A stretch of 64,000 nt of DNA from Calothrix sp. PCC 7507 (GTDB taxonomy: Bacteria > Cyanobacteriota > Cyanobacteriia > Cyanobacteriales > Nostocaceae). Below are positions 1-9,844 of this stretch, in pieces; position 1 is the first letter of the stretch, and each line of letters opens with the position of its first letter. The notes under the pieces were generated by a model. That model did not search any database. It was not told the DNA's origin and was given only the letters and a program-made list of their open reading frames with translations. Location of the stretch: the NCBI RefSeq assembly GCF_000316575.1, contig NC_019682.1:992001-1056000 (forward strand), given 5' to 3'. The position numbers and the translations under genes were made by a program.

Positions 1-1087
<1,087 letters not shown>

Positions 1088-1102
1088 CAAGTTCGTCAAC
1101 TT

Positions 1103-1160
1103 GTTTGTAGTTAAGACTTTATCCCTTGATTTTTTAAGCACTAAAGTGCTTACTACAAAC
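1103..1160. repeat. Nested palindrome in the spacer after por
   Basis: An inner hairpin, AAGCACT-AA-AGTGCTT at 1136-1151, lies between outer arms GTTTGTAGTTAAG (1103-1115) and CTTACTACAAAC (1149-1160). It could fold after por transcription and end it, or be a small palindromic repeat; no T-run follows the inner stem. The rest of the 1088-1486 spacer shows no convincing gene. Confidence 0.5.
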
Positions 1161-1486
1161 CTCTTCTTTTGGGACAGACCACTAGTAGCTGATAATACTA
1201 GAATTTTAACCGTGTGATAAGTAGCGCCTACTACAAGTAATTCTTGACTTTCCTTCTAAAATCAAATTCGTCAAGCTGTTATGCAGCTAATCAAGTGTCT
1301 TCTCCTCTCTGTCACAGTCCAGAGGGGAATTTTTCTTCTCAGGGAAAACACACAATTTTTTACATAAAATTTGTTATTTCTAGTAAAAATACGGGAATAT
1401 TAACATCGGACGGGGCTAAGGTATACAGACGATACAGTCGTTTTCCTTACTCCAAACTTGTAACCAGGGATTCTGGAGTTTAGGCT

Positions 1487-1690
1487 ATGCTTGAAAGCTT
1501 GATAAAGATAACGAATAAAAACACGGACGCTTTAGTAGATATAGTGCTTGGTTTTTACTTAGATGGCGACACTATTGATCGACAGCAAATCGAACGAGAA
1601 CTGCTCGACTTGGAGACTAAGCATCATATTGGAGTTGGTGAAAAATTGGTGCAAAAACTACGGCAATTAGCGGCAGATAGGGGTTTGTAA
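1487..1690 (+). CDS. Small hypothetical protein (67 aa)
   Basis: A 67-residue soluble, charged, mostly helical protein with no signal peptide or membrane segment. I do not recognise the family. A GGAG lies about 13 bases before the ATG. The composition (alternating acidic, basic and leucine residues, no low-complexity runs) looks like a real protein rather than a chance frame. It sits alone between por and the convergent rubrerythrin gene. Confidence 0.55.
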   Translation: MLESLIKITNKNTDALVDIVLGFYLDGDTIDRQQIERELLDLETKHHIGVGEKLVQKLRQLAADRGL

Positions 1691-1729
1691 GATAATACAG
1701 TTCAGTTAGGCTGGAATTCAATATCTCGT

Positions 1730-1779
1730 AGAGGCACGGTTATTGTATGTATTAAACAATTGTGGATACCGTGCCCCTA
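1730..1779. repeat. Inverted repeat between convergent genes
   Basis: Arms GAGGCACGGT (1731-1740) and ACCGTGCCCCT (1768-1778) enclose an AT-rich loop. GGGGCACGG-type stems recur in other spacers of this window, so this is probably a small dispersed palindromic repeat that may also act as a bidirectional terminator. The preceding 1695-1709 segment (AATACAGTTCAGTTAG) resembles one end of the MITE at 9724-9815. Confidence 0.45.
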
Positions 1780-1821
1780 AAAATATCATTAATTGTGCGA
1801 TCGCCTTAACTCAAGGAAATC

Positions 1822-2535
1822 TTAGGCAGCAACTTTTTCTTCCAGTGGTTTAAAAGTTTTTTTGCTAGCACCACAGATAGGACAATGCCAGTCATCAGGA
1901 ATTTGTTCAAAAGGTGTACCAGGAGCAATTCCTGAATCAGGATCACCAGCAACGGGATCGTAAATCATACTGCATTGTCGGCAAATCCATTTACGAGTTT
2001 TGGGATCTTCACTAGCAACTTTGGTTGTGACTTGTCCGCCATTTAATACTTCTAAAGCTTCGGCGTAGCGATCGGCATGGTAATTTTCGATAAATTTTAG
2101 CAAGCCAAAGCGATGTGCTGCTTCTCGAAAAGTGTTGGCATGATCGGTAGATTCTTTAGCTTGCTTGAGAAATTCTTCAGTAGCCGGATGATCGCGATCG
2201 CGTTGAGCTGCAGCCGCAAAATCTGGATACATTGTAGTATATTCATAAGTCTCACCCTCAATTGCTAAAGATAAGCAGTGAGACATAATCTCTTTCTTTT
2301 GAGCTTCAGTTAAAGCATCTGCATCTTCAACAACTAGTTCTGGGTGTAGCAAGACAAAATGTGCAAAAGCATGTTCAGTTTCCTGATCTGCTGTTTCTTT
2401 AAAAAGTTTCGCTAAGTCTTTAAACCCTAGTTTGCGTGCTACCTCAGCAAAAAAAAGATATTTACGATTTGCCATCGATTCACCGCCGAAGGCAGCTTCT
2501 AAGTTTTGCAGAGTAGTAAAATTTGACAAATTCAT
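1822..2535 (-). CDS. Rubrerythrin
   Basis: A non-heme iron protein expected to reduce hydrogen peroxide in the cytoplasm. The N-terminal ferritin-like domain (about residues 1-150) carries the di-iron ligands in ESMANRKY and [10 protein letters not shown]. The C-terminal rubredoxin domain has the two Cys pairs CRQC and CPIC around residues 185-225. I place the start at the ATG at 2535, giving 237 residues and the usual family N terminus. The frame stays open to 2634, but the extra 33 residues are unlike rubrerythrin. The preceding spacer holds no recognised gene. Confidence 0.9.
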   Translation of the reverse strand: MNLSNFTTLQNLEAAFGGESMANRKYLFFAEVARKLGFKDLAKLFKETADQETEHAFAHFVLLHPELVVEDADALTEAQKKEIMSHCLSLAIEGETYEYTTMYPDFAAAAQRDRDHPATEEFLKQAKESTDHANTFREAAHRFGLLKFIENYHADRYAEALEVLNGGQVTTKVASEDPKTRKWICRQCSMIYDPVAGDPDSGIAPGTPFEQIPDDWHCPICGASKKTFKPLEEKVAA

Positions 2536-2908
2536 AATTTTTAGATGCCTGTGAAGTGATATTGTGTAGCGAAAACAGACACTAAATCGGGTAAATGAGC
2601 TATTTAAACGTGATAATTGAAACGTTTTATACAACGTTTTTTAGCTCATATTTACTCACCCGTTTTTTTAGCTGCTCCAGAATAATTATAAAACTGAAAA
2701 GGTTTGTATCTGTCAAACAATTTTGGATTTTTGATGTGGGATTTTGGATGAACCCCATAGATAAATACGCCGACAATCTGCATATTTTTAACTTTGCTAA
2801 AATCCATCAAACTTACTCACGCTTATCACCCTCTTCCCCTTCGTCAACATGGGAAAATTAAATACCATCAAGCTTAGGTGATTTCTAGAAATAATTTTAC
2901 CAATTAGA

Positions 2909-2928
2909 GGGCAAACGTTTGTTTGCCC
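2909..2928. repeat. Perfect hairpin GGGCAAAC-GTTT-GTTTGCCC
   Basis: Eight-base perfect arms with a four-base loop lie in the 2536-2980 spacer, upstream of the rubrerythrin gene and downstream of the membrane fusion protein gene. The sequence has the form of the GC-rich palindromic repeats spread through this window. It could also terminate transcription. No real gene was found in the rest of the spacer. Confidence 0.55.
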
Positions 2929-2980
2929 CTACGGTTAACTCACAATTCCCTGGTAATTTCTATTGGAGGAAATCTCCTTA

Positions 2981-4285
2981 TTACTCAGGAGCGATCGCAT
3001 CACCATCTTTAAGATTCAGCAACCCTGAGGTAATAATTTTTTCATCTGGTAGCAATCCAGCGAGAACTTGATAATTATTGTCTCTGACTTTACCTAACTT
3101 TACCTGCTTTTGCCGAGCGACTAATCGAGAAACTCCAGGAGGAGAAGTTTCTGTTTGTGCTACATAAACAAAAGTCGCTCCCGCTACACGAGATACGGCT
3201 GTCGTTGGGATTAAAACACCAGGTTGCTGATTCCAAATCACTCTAGCACGCACTAATTGATTTGCTTTGAGCAAACTTTGGGAGTTATTTAAAAGTGCTT
3301 TAACCAGTATTGGCTGAGTATTATTTTCAGGGTTGAAAGTAATCGAATATACTCGACTCATACCCAATATTTGACCTTGTCCATCCATCACCTGCACTGG
3401 TATTCCTCTACGTAATTGGACTCCCCGCTCACGTGGTACAGAAATTTTTACATCTAAAGGCTGGTTTTGCGTGATGGTAGCTATTGGTGTAGCAGGATTA
3501 ATGAAATCACCCACTTTGACAGGGATATCGCCAATAGTGCCATTGAAAGGAGCAATAATTTTGTAGTATTGAAGGACTTGTGTATTTACCTGAGACTGCT
3601 GCAATGATGTTTTTGCCTGTAACACAGCAGCTTGCAAAGATTGAATCCTGGTATCAATTGTCCTCAGTTTCGCTTTAGTTGTCGCTAGCTTATTGGCATA
3701 CTGATCTACCATTCGCCGAGGTACTGCGCCTTGTTCTGCGAGGCTGGCGTACCTTTCATAGTCTTGCTGATTCAATCTCACATCAGTCAGGTTAGATAAC
3801 TTTTCAGCTTGCAGAGATTGAAGTGTAGCGCGAGCATTTTCCAGTTGTACTTGAGCTACCTGAGTAGTTGCAACATCAATCCCATTAACTGCAGCTTGTT
3901 GCTGTCGGGGATTGACTTCGATAATTGCTGTACCTTTAACTACTGGATCTCCTAATTTGAGGAGTATCTGGGTGACTTGTCCTTGAATACTCGGTTGCAC
4001 CTTGATAGAATACCGAGACTCTAGGCTAGCAATAAAATCTGAACTATCTTCAATGATGCCGGTTTGGACTGGAGACAACTGGACTCGTATTCCTTGTTGA
4101 GCGTTAGGATTTGAGGCTGCTGAGTCTTTAAAAATTAGCGATCGCCAAACTACAGCGGTTGCACCCACAATTAGTAATAGTACAGCTAACCATAACCTCA
4201 GTTGCCGACCTTTGTTAACAGATGCTTCTAATAATGTTTGTGGAGAACTTTCTTGACTATCAGTTTGTGGTTCAGGGGATGTCAT
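2981..4285 (-). CDS. RND/HlyD-type membrane fusion (periplasmic adaptor) protein
   Basis: The adaptor subunit of a tripartite efflux pump, linking an inner-membrane pump to an outer-membrane channel. It has a Gln/Ser-rich cytoplasmic N terminus, one membrane anchor (LWLAVLLLIVGATAVVW), a biotinyl-lipoyl-like half motif, a long alpha-hairpin rich in Gln/Ala/Leu (about residues 125-240), then the second lipoyl half (IIAPFNGTIGDIPVKVGDF) and beta-barrel domains. I prefer the ATG at 4285 (434 aa). An ATG at 4351 would add 22 residues; neither has a strong ribosome site. No pump gene is adjacent, so its partner must lie elsewhere. Confidence 0.85.
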   Translation of the reverse strand: MTSPEPQTDSQESSPQTLLEASVNKGRQLRLWLAVLLLIVGATAVVWRSLIFKDSAASNPNAQQGIRVQLSPVQTGIIEDSSDFIASLESRYSIKVQPSIQGQVTQILLKLGDPVVKGTAIIEVNPRQQQAAVNGIDVATTQVAQVQLENARATLQSLQAEKLSNLTDVRLNQQDYERYASLAEQGAVPRRMVDQYANKLATTKAKLRTIDTRIQSLQAAVLQAKTSLQQSQVNTQVLQYYKIIAPFNGTIGDIPVKVGDFINPATPIATITQNQPLDVKISVPRERGVQLRRGIPVQVMDGQGQILGMSRVYSITFNPENNTQPILVKALLNNSQSLLKANQLVRARVIWNQQPGVLIPTTAVSRVAGATFVYVAQTETSPPGVSRLVARQKQVKLGKVRDNNYQVLAGLLPDEKIITSGLLNLKDGDAIAPE

Positions 4286-4565
4286 GATATACAGGAAACT
4301 TCCGAAAATTTCAACTAAAACTAAATCAGAATTTAGACTTTCAAAATGCAAATTACTTATTTAGCATGAGGCTCCGTTGCGAATTATCTATTAGCTCATC
4401 TAAATATACTGCTTTTAGAATTTAGTCTAATCTATCGAAAGGTGAGTGATAAAATCTAGTTGAAAATTTAGCTTTCACTGTTGTCTTTTCAGTGCGTCCG
4501 GAAGATTGTTTAACTTTGTCGTGAATTCACTGATTTTATAGGTATATAGTCGTATGTAATAAAAC

Positions 4566-4664
4566 ATTAATAAAACAAAACAGGTGGTGGGAAAACCCCG
4601 CCCCTACTGGCTTGGCGATTTAAAACTGTATCTCACTGATCTGAAAACCCCTATATAAAGTAAC
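4566..4664. repeat. Copy of the TAGC-type palindromic repeat, reverse orientation
   Basis: The segment AAAACCCCGCCCCTAC followed by GGCGATTTAAAACTG and ATCTCACTGATCTGAAAACCCCTATA is the reverse complement of the left half of the element at 29948-30048. The other arm is degraded. It fills part of the 4286-4765 spacer. Confidence 0.6.
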
Positions 4665-4671
4665 TTAATTG

Positions 4672-4707
4672 TAAGATTCCCGACTGATTAAAAAGTCGGG
4701 AATCTTA
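4672..4707. terminator. Strong hairpin downstream of the LysR gene
   Basis: A perfect 14-bp stem, TAAGATTCCCGACT (4672-4685) with AGTCGGGAATCTTA (4694-4707), and an 8-base loop. It lies about 60 bp beyond the stop codon of the minus-strand LysR gene, a suitable place for a terminator. On the minus strand only a short T-rich tract follows, so it could equally be a palindromic repeat. Confidence 0.5.
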
Positions 4708-4765
4708 TAAAAATAGGAAAATTCAATTTCCTATTCCAAGTTTTCCAGGAAGTCTGCTGTTATCT

Positions 4766-5737
4766 TTAATTGACTGACATTGATGAACTTTTATGTGTGT
4801 CATCCAACAAAGATGATATCAAGGTCTGTTCAAATGTTTTTGAGAGAGCAGTTTGAAATCGCTGCCGATGCTTGAGTTTGAAAAAAGGGCGTACTATCTC
4901 CACACTAATACCACGTTTGTCTCTGTTATCAATAACTCGGATGGCACGCAGAGTTCCCAGTTGTAGTTCTTTTTTAACCATCAACTCAGAAATTCCTGTT
5001 GCACCCACACCGTTTTCAATAGCAGCTTTTGCCATTTCACCACTGTTGAATACCAAAATTACATTGAGTTCATTGAGATTGATTCCCCAATTTTCTAAGG
5101 CTTCCTCAAACCTTTGCTGTGTACCAGAACCGTGTTCTCGCATTACCCAAGGGGTTTGAGTAAGTTCTGTTAAATAAATTTCTCCCCGTTCAAACCACGG
5201 GTGTGTTTTGCCAACAACAATTTGCAGGCGATCGCTGCCCATAATTTCATACTCCAGAGTAGTCTGGAGTGATGGTTTCACATCCCCTTCTACCAAACCC
5301 AAGTCAAACTGCCCCATTGCTGTGCCTACACAAATCGTTTCCGCATTGGCAAGAGTACAGTCAACGGAAATACCGGGATATTGACTCTTAAAATCACTAA
5401 TCTTACTAGGTAGCCAATAGTTACCAATTGTCAGACTAGCTCCTAATTTCAATTCACCCCGCTGCAGATTGTTTAATTCTCGCAATCCCCTTTCAGTGAG
5501 GGCGACTTGATCGAGAATTTTCCGCGCCTCCACTTTGAGTAACTTGCCAGCCTCAGCAATCTCGATATGGCGACCGATCCGATGGAACAATTTTACTCGG
5601 TACTCCTGCTCTAAGCTTTGGATCGCCGCACTGACAGCAGGTTGGGTAATATAAAGCTCTTCCGCCGCCCGAGTAAAGTGTAGGTGTTCCGCCACAGCTA
5701 CAAAGATTCTGAGCTGTTCCAGCGTCATCCCTGCCAT
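4766..5737 (-). CDS. LysR-family transcriptional regulator
   Basis: A 323-residue DNA-binding regulator with the standard layout. An N-terminal winged helix-turn-helix (LEQLRIFVAVAEHLHFTRAA, then TQPAVSAAIQSLE) is followed by a linker helix and a periplasmic-binding-protein-like effector domain from about residue 90. Length and spacing fit the family. The effector is not evident: the sequence is not clearly RbcR, CmpR or NtcB. It is divergent from the exported-protein gene at 6112 with a 374-bp spacer, so that gene is a candidate target. Confidence 0.88.
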   Translation of the reverse strand: MAGMTLEQLRIFVAVAEHLHFTRAAEELYITQPAVSAAIQSLEQEYRVKLFHRIGRHIEIAEAGKLLKVEARKILDQVALTERGLRELNNLQRGELKLGASLTIGNYWLPSKISDFKSQYPGISVDCTLANAETICVGTAMGQFDLGLVEGDVKPSLQTTLEYEIMGSDRLQIVVGKTHPWFERGEIYLTELTQTPWVMREHGSGTQQRFEEALENWGINLNELNVILVFNSGEMAKAAIENGVGATGISELMVKKELQLGTLRAIRVIDNRDKRGISVEIVRPFFKLKHRQRFQTALSKTFEQTLISSLLDDTHKSSSMSVN

Positions 5738-6015
5738 TTTAAATGTCCTTAAAGTTGAAGGTCAAATTTTTAATCACTTGTAGTTATCATTTTGACAAAA
5801 AAAAGCACTTGATTCTATCGTTTAGCTTGTTTAAAGTATAAATCAAAGCCTTTGACACCGGATCTAAGCAACTGAGGCAAAGTTTGCAAACAAAAGTTGA
5901 GCGAAACAGCGACACGCATTTATGCGTAGGTTTGATCGATTGTTCCACATAAAAGTTGCATATTCACAAGGGTTAGACCATTGATAGCAGAGCCGAAGGA
6001 AATCTCCCTATCCGC

Positions 6016-6041
6016 TCAACAGTCAACAGTCAACAGTCAAC
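6016..6041. repeat. Heptamer tandem repeat TCAACAG
   Basis: Three full TCAACAG units plus a partial fourth lie in the divergent spacer (5738-6111) between the LysR gene and the exported-protein gene. This is the short tandemly repeated repetitive (STRR) type known from heterocystous cyanobacteria. Nothing else in the spacer could be assigned. Confidence 0.8.
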
Positions 6042-6111
6042 GACCATCATGATTTCATTTAGAGCAAATTTCTGCCCACAAAACATAGCATCTTCCAACA
6101 GGAGAAAAAAT

Positions 6112-6768
6112 ATGAAACTCTTTAAATCTCTGTTAGTTGTTTTAATGGTGTTGGCAAATCTAGCCTTTGCCCAACCTTCTTTTGCGGATAGACCAAAATT
6201 CATCAACAACCCTGACTATATAGAAGTCACCAAAGCTATAAACGAACTCACTCAAGCACAAAATTCCCCAACCCCTGTTGAGGGGACAACACCAGAAGAA
6301 ACTCAGAAAAAAATCGATGAGTTAGCCTTTCAAAAATATGCTTTAGAAACAGGAATCAACTGGGGTCAATGTCTTAACCAAACAGGTAAGACCCTAGCTA
6401 TCTATGGTAAAAAGCCGAAGAAAGAAAACAACCTTAACTCCCCATACGACAATGGTCTGTATTTTTTAGCAGATGGTCAATCCACCAAAGCTAAATGGGA
6501 TTGCGATGGATTCTATCTGCCGAATGATGCCAAAATCGCCGATTTAAGAATTGACGGTCAAGCTCAAGAATTTACAGGGCCAGTTGCAGTTAAGATACCT
6601 GATGGTAGTCAGTTGGCGATTAAAACTAATCCAGAAACTGGAGCAATTGAAGTCAACGTTCCTAATTCTAAAATCGTTCAAGGCAATGAGGCTAACTGGT
6701 TTATCCCTAATGTGTCGCAGGCTTTGATTGATACACGAGTTCCCAACGCACCTAGCAAAAAGTCTTGA
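6112..6768 (+). CDS. Exported protein of unknown function
   Basis: A 218-residue protein with a clear N-terminal signal peptide (LLVVLMVLANLAFAQPSFA, likely cleavage after SFA). The mature part is hydrophilic and has two Cys (WGQC and KWDCDGF) that could form a disulfide. No family was recognised. The frame is open from 6049, but AGGAG seven bases before the ATG at 6112, followed directly by the signal peptide, decides the start. It is divergent from the LysR gene, which may regulate it. Confidence 0.75.
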   Translation: MKLFKSLLVVLMVLANLAFAQPSFADRPKFINNPDYIEVTKAINELTQAQNSPTPVEGTTPEETQKKIDELAFQKYALETGINWGQCLNQTGKTLAIYGKKPKKENNLNSPYDNGLYFLADGQSTKAKWDCDGFYLPNDAKIADLRIDGQAQEFTGPVAVKIPDGSQLAIKTNPETGAIEVNVPNSKIVQGNEANWFIPNVSQALIDTRVPNAPSKKS

Positions 6769-6926
6769 CGTTGATCAAGTATTTTTCTCAATTTAAATAG
6801 AGTCACAGCCAAAATTAGAGAAATCTTAGGTAAACAACTCTCTGAATTTTGGCTGATTTCTTGATTTATCCTCACGATTTTAGGCTTGTTTTATTTAGAT
6901 ATCTGCATTACAATACTTTGAAGAAA

Positions 6927-7484
6927 ATGTCTAAGGTAAATCGATATATTTTAGGGGTGCGGCGATCGCGCACTATGCAAATAGTCTGGAAAGATATTTG
7001 CTACCATCTTGGCGTTTTTTATAGAAAAGCTTTCTTGGGAATCAGGGTATTATTGATGCGGTTAACATCCAAACCCACAGCCGAAACAGAAGATAAAAAA
7101 AAGCTAGCACGACTGAATCCGTCACGAGTGCGTGATCACTTAGCTAACGAACGCACCTACTTAGCCTGGATGCGAACAGCGATCGCCTTGTTGGGTTTTG
7201 GTGTTGTTATCGTTCGTCTGCGTGCCTTCCAAGCACCCTTAGTACCTCGTCCTGGCACCGGCTGGATGTTAGGTTTAGTATTCTCGCTAGTAGGCTTAGT
7301 AACGGTATGGCTCTCAACAGGTCACTATTTTGCCGTTCGTCGTGATATTGAAGAAGATACCTACGAACCATCAGATCGCTGGGTACTCTTGTTTAGTTTG
7401 GCGATTATGATTCTTGGTTCTGGAGTCATCTATTTTGTTTTTACAACTCCTTTAGACCCATTAAGTTCAGTGATACCCGAGTAA
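6927..7484 (+). CDS. DUF202 (YidH-like) membrane protein
   Basis: The C-terminal 120 residues are a DUF202 domain. It has the signature RVRDHLANERTYLAWMRTAIALLGFG followed by three predicted membrane helices and a conserved basic loop (VRRDIEED). The domain's function is not established. The start is uncertain: the frame is open from 6849, with possible ATGs at 6927, 6975 and 7056. The last gives 142 residues, closest to the usual family length; 6927 has a weak GAAG upstream. Confidence 0.75.
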   Translation: MSKVNRYILGVRRSRTMQIVWKDICYHLGVFYRKAFLGIRVLLMRLTSKPTAETEDKKKLARLNPSRVRDHLANERTYLAWMRTAIALLGFGVVIVRLRAFQAPLVPRPGTGWMLGLVFSLVGLVTVWLSTGHYFAVRRDIEEDTYEPSDRWVLLFSLAIMILGSGVIYFVFTTPLDPLSSVIPE

Positions 7485-7599
7485 GGATGCTGCTGGTGAA
7501 TCAGCACTCAGACTAATGGTCTGTCTCCTTGATTTTACAGGGTTATACCATTTCACTTTAATAATGATACAGATGCGTTGGTAAGGGCACCGCATTGCC

Positions 7600-7734
7600 C
7601 ATTGGTGTCAACTTAAGGCTAAAGCCTTTGAAAATCAAGACTTTGGCTCTTTTGTAGGGTGGGTTAGGCTTTGCCGTAACCCACCATCACCAACGCTTGC
7701 TCAACCTAACGTCTACCTTAAGTTGACACCAATG
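7600..7734. repeat. 135-bp element with perfect 19-bp terminal inverted repeats
   Basis: The ends are CATTGGTGTCAACTTAAGG (7600-7618) and its exact reverse complement (7716-7734). The interior holds a GGGTGGGTTAGGCTTTGCCG-type stem and no ORF. The flanks (ATACCATTTCAC, GCGTTGGTAAG, then CCCTGTCCCTACC) match a different repeat also seen at 50693, so it appears inserted within another repeat. A related element with similar ends lies at 50985-51149. Confidence 0.7.
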
Positions 7735-7753
7735 AGGGGAACCCTGTCCCTAC

Positions 7754-8581
7754 CTATATTAATGTGATTACAGTTACTTCTGGTGGGCAAAATAACCGAC
7801 CTGGTCGATAAGTTCCTAAGCCACGATTGACGTATAACTGATTGTTAGCTACACGGTGAAATCCCTGGGCCCATTCCCAATATCGTACGACTTTAGAAGC
7901 GTCTCCTAGCAAGAATGTCACCCAACGCCGCCATTTGATGGGCAATTTTTTCAATAATTTTTTATAATGAAAAACTAAAGGGCCAATCCCTGGTAATACG
8001 ATATGTCCACCGTGGGTATGACCTGATAGTTGCAAATCTACTCGCCATTTTTGCAATATCATCGCAGTGTCTGGATTGTGTGATAAAACAATGCGGGGTA
8101 TAGCTGAATTTAGTTGATTCATCACTGGTGCTGGATAAAATTCCTGTGACCAATAATCAGCTAGTCCTACCAATGGCAATTCTGTGCCTAGTGGATAAGC
8201 AATTTGATTCCAAAGTACATGAATTCCAATACTAGTAAACGCATCTGTAACTTCTGCTTTGGAGTGACTGAGTTGTATGTCATGGTTTCCGAGTACCGCA
8301 TAAACACCACAGCGACTTTCTAAATGTTTGAGTCGTCGTACCAATTGGTGAATGGGAGTAGGATCATCTGTGACATAATCGCCGGTTAAGAGAATTAAAT
8401 CAGGTTCTGCTTCGTTGCTAAGTGCGATCGCTTGTTCTAACATTTCTTCCGATAGCCGCAAACCATCGTAATGAAAATCTGATAGTTGCACAAGCCTTGT
8501 ACCTTGTAAAGATGCAGGTAAATTTGCAATCTTAACCGTTAGTTTATCTACTCTTAAATGTCCCGTAAATAACCAATGCAT
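7754..8581 (-). CDS. Metallophosphoesterase (YaeI-like), copy 1
   Basis: A 275-residue calcineurin-like phosphoesterase. The di-metal motifs occur in order: DFHYDG in place of DxH, GDYV, GNHD, LSHNPD and SGHTHGG. The substrate is unknown; relatives act on phosphate monoesters, nucleotides or lipid intermediates. The N terminus (MHWLFTGHLRVDKLTV) lacks the transmembrane helix seen in some relatives. It lies 112 bp downstream of a close paralogue on the same strand, so the pair arose by tandem duplication. Confidence 0.88.
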   Translation of the reverse strand: MHWLFTGHLRVDKLTVKIANLPASLQGTRLVQLSDFHYDGLRLSEEMLEQAIALSNEAEPDLILLTGDYVTDDPTPIHQLVRRLKHLESRCGVYAVLGNHDIQLSHSKAEVTDAFTSIGIHVLWNQIAYPLGTELPLVGLADYWSQEFYPAPVMNQLNSAIPRIVLSHNPDTAMILQKWRVDLQLSGHTHGGHIVLPGIGPLVFHYKKLLKKLPIKWRRWVTFLLGDASKVVRYWEWAQGFHRVANNQLYVNRGLGTYRPGRLFCPPEVTVITLI

Positions 8582-8653
8582 AGTTCAACAGACACTCCTC
8601 ATAGCAGCGCTTACAGCTTACCAAAAATCAAAATGTATCTTGCATAAATTAAA

Positions 8654-8688
8654 TAACTGATAACTGTTGACTGTTGACTGATAACTGA
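8654..8688. repeat. Heptamer repeats between the paralogues
   Basis: Alternating TAACTGA/TGACTGT-type heptamers fill the short spacer between the two metallophosphoesterase genes. This is the same STRR family found at 57231 and 61272. Confidence 0.65.
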
Positions 8689-8693
8689 ATTAA

Positions 8694-9524
8694 TTATGCG
8701 CTTTGTAGCGTTAGGATAGTAACTTCTGGCGGACAGAATAAACGTCCTGGTTCATAAGTTCCTAAGCCACGATTGACGTATAACTGATTATCTCCTACCC
8801 GATGTAAACCCTGTGACCATTCCCAATGACGCAATACAGAGTAATCACGCCGCAAACCTGGAATTCGACGGCGTATTTTTGTAGGAATTCTTCGTACTAT
8901 TTTTTTGTAATAGAGTGCTACAGGGCCAATCCCTGGAATCACGATTTGACCACCATGAGTATGACCAGATAATTGTAAATCTACTCGCCATGCTTGTAAT
9001 ATCTCTGCTGTATCAGGGTTGTGGGATAAAACAATTCGGGGAGTAGCGGGGTCTAGCTGGCTCATAACTGACGTAGGATTGAATTCTTGTGAACATTGAT
9101 CTGCTAATCCTACTATTGGTAATTCTTTTCCCAGCGGATAAGCGATTTGGTTCCAAAGAACGTGAATCCCAATATTATTGAGGGCGGCGGTAATTTCTGT
9201 TTGTGAATGTCTGTGGCGGATATCGTGGTTCCCCAGTATGGCATAAATACCGGCGCGACTTTGTAGACGTTTGAGTCGCAGCACTAGGGCGTGAATTGGT
9301 TCTGGGCTGGTGGTTACATAGTCGCCTGTCAAGAGAACTAAATCTGGTTTAGCGGCGTTGCTAACTGCGATCGCTCGTTCTAGCATTTCTTCTGACAGCC
9401 GCAAACCGTCATAATGAAAATCGGACATCTGCACCAGTTTCTTACCATGTAAACGTTCAGGCAAATCTGCAATCTTAACCGTTAATCTCTCCGTACTCAA
9501 CGGTCCAGATAATAACCAGTGCAT
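8694..9524 (-). CDS. Metallophosphoesterase (YaeI-like), copy 2
   Basis: A 276-residue paralogue of the next gene downstream. The same metal-binding motifs are present (DFHYDG, GDYV, GNHD, LSHNPD, SGHTHGG), and long identical stretches occur through the protein, for example QLYVNRGLGTY and GRLFCPPEVT. The main divergence is in the loop after the last motif (about residues 205-235), which may mean different substrates. Both copies look intact. Confidence 0.88.
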   Translation of the reverse strand: MHWLLSGPLSTERLTVKIADLPERLHGKKLVQMSDFHYDGLRLSEEMLERAIAVSNAAKPDLVLLTGDYVTTSPEPIHALVLRLKRLQSRAGIYAILGNHDIRHRHSQTEITAALNNIGIHVLWNQIAYPLGKELPIVGLADQCSQEFNPTSVMSQLDPATPRIVLSHNPDTAEILQAWRVDLQLSGHTHGGQIVIPGIGPVALYYKKIVRRIPTKIRRRIPGLRRDYSVLRHWEWSQGLHRVGDNQLYVNRGLGTYEPGRLFCPPEVTILTLQSA

Positions 9525-9713
9525 AAGTAGCTCAATAATCCTTAAGAATAGCGCTTATAGCCTAACGAAAAATCCTCCTTCTGATTGTTACAACCGAACT
9601 AACTTCTTGAAAAATTCATGAAACCTGTAAGTTGATTACGTATTTATACTTACTTATGCTAATTTTATATCACAATTTTATTGTCTTAATTTTCTGCAAG
9701 GCTAAATATACTT

Positions 9714-9825
9714 GTATTTAACTCAATACGGTTCAGTTAAGGATGATTGGTCTTTCAAGACGCGATAAATCGCCGTCTCGACATCAGGGTTTTTTGGCTC
9801 AACTGAACTGTATTGGTATTTAACT
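9714..9825. mobile_element. MITE with 10-bp target duplication (element 9724-9815)
   Basis: A 92-bp non-coding element has ends CAATACGGTTCAGTT and AACTGAACTGTATTG, inverted repeats matching at 14 of 15 positions. It is flanked by identical 10-bp direct repeats GTATTTAACT at 9714-9723 and 9816-9825. This is the structure of a miniature inverted-repeat transposable element moved by a transposase encoded elsewhere. It lies 20 bp beyond the stop codon of the GmrSD-like gene. Confidence 0.8.
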
Positions 9826-9844
9826 GCGATCGCCGGGTAAAAAC

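Noticed and set aside
1244-1483. 79-codon frame before the 67-aa hypothetical gene
   Set aside because: Serine/Lys/Tyr-rich with no domain pattern and no clear ribosome site; looks like a chance frame in an AT-rich spacer.
2595-2861. 88-codon frame in the rubrerythrin/membrane fusion spacer
   Set aside because: Low complexity, rich in Phe/Ser/Ile, no ribosome site, and in an AT-rich spacer with no family similarity that I recognise.
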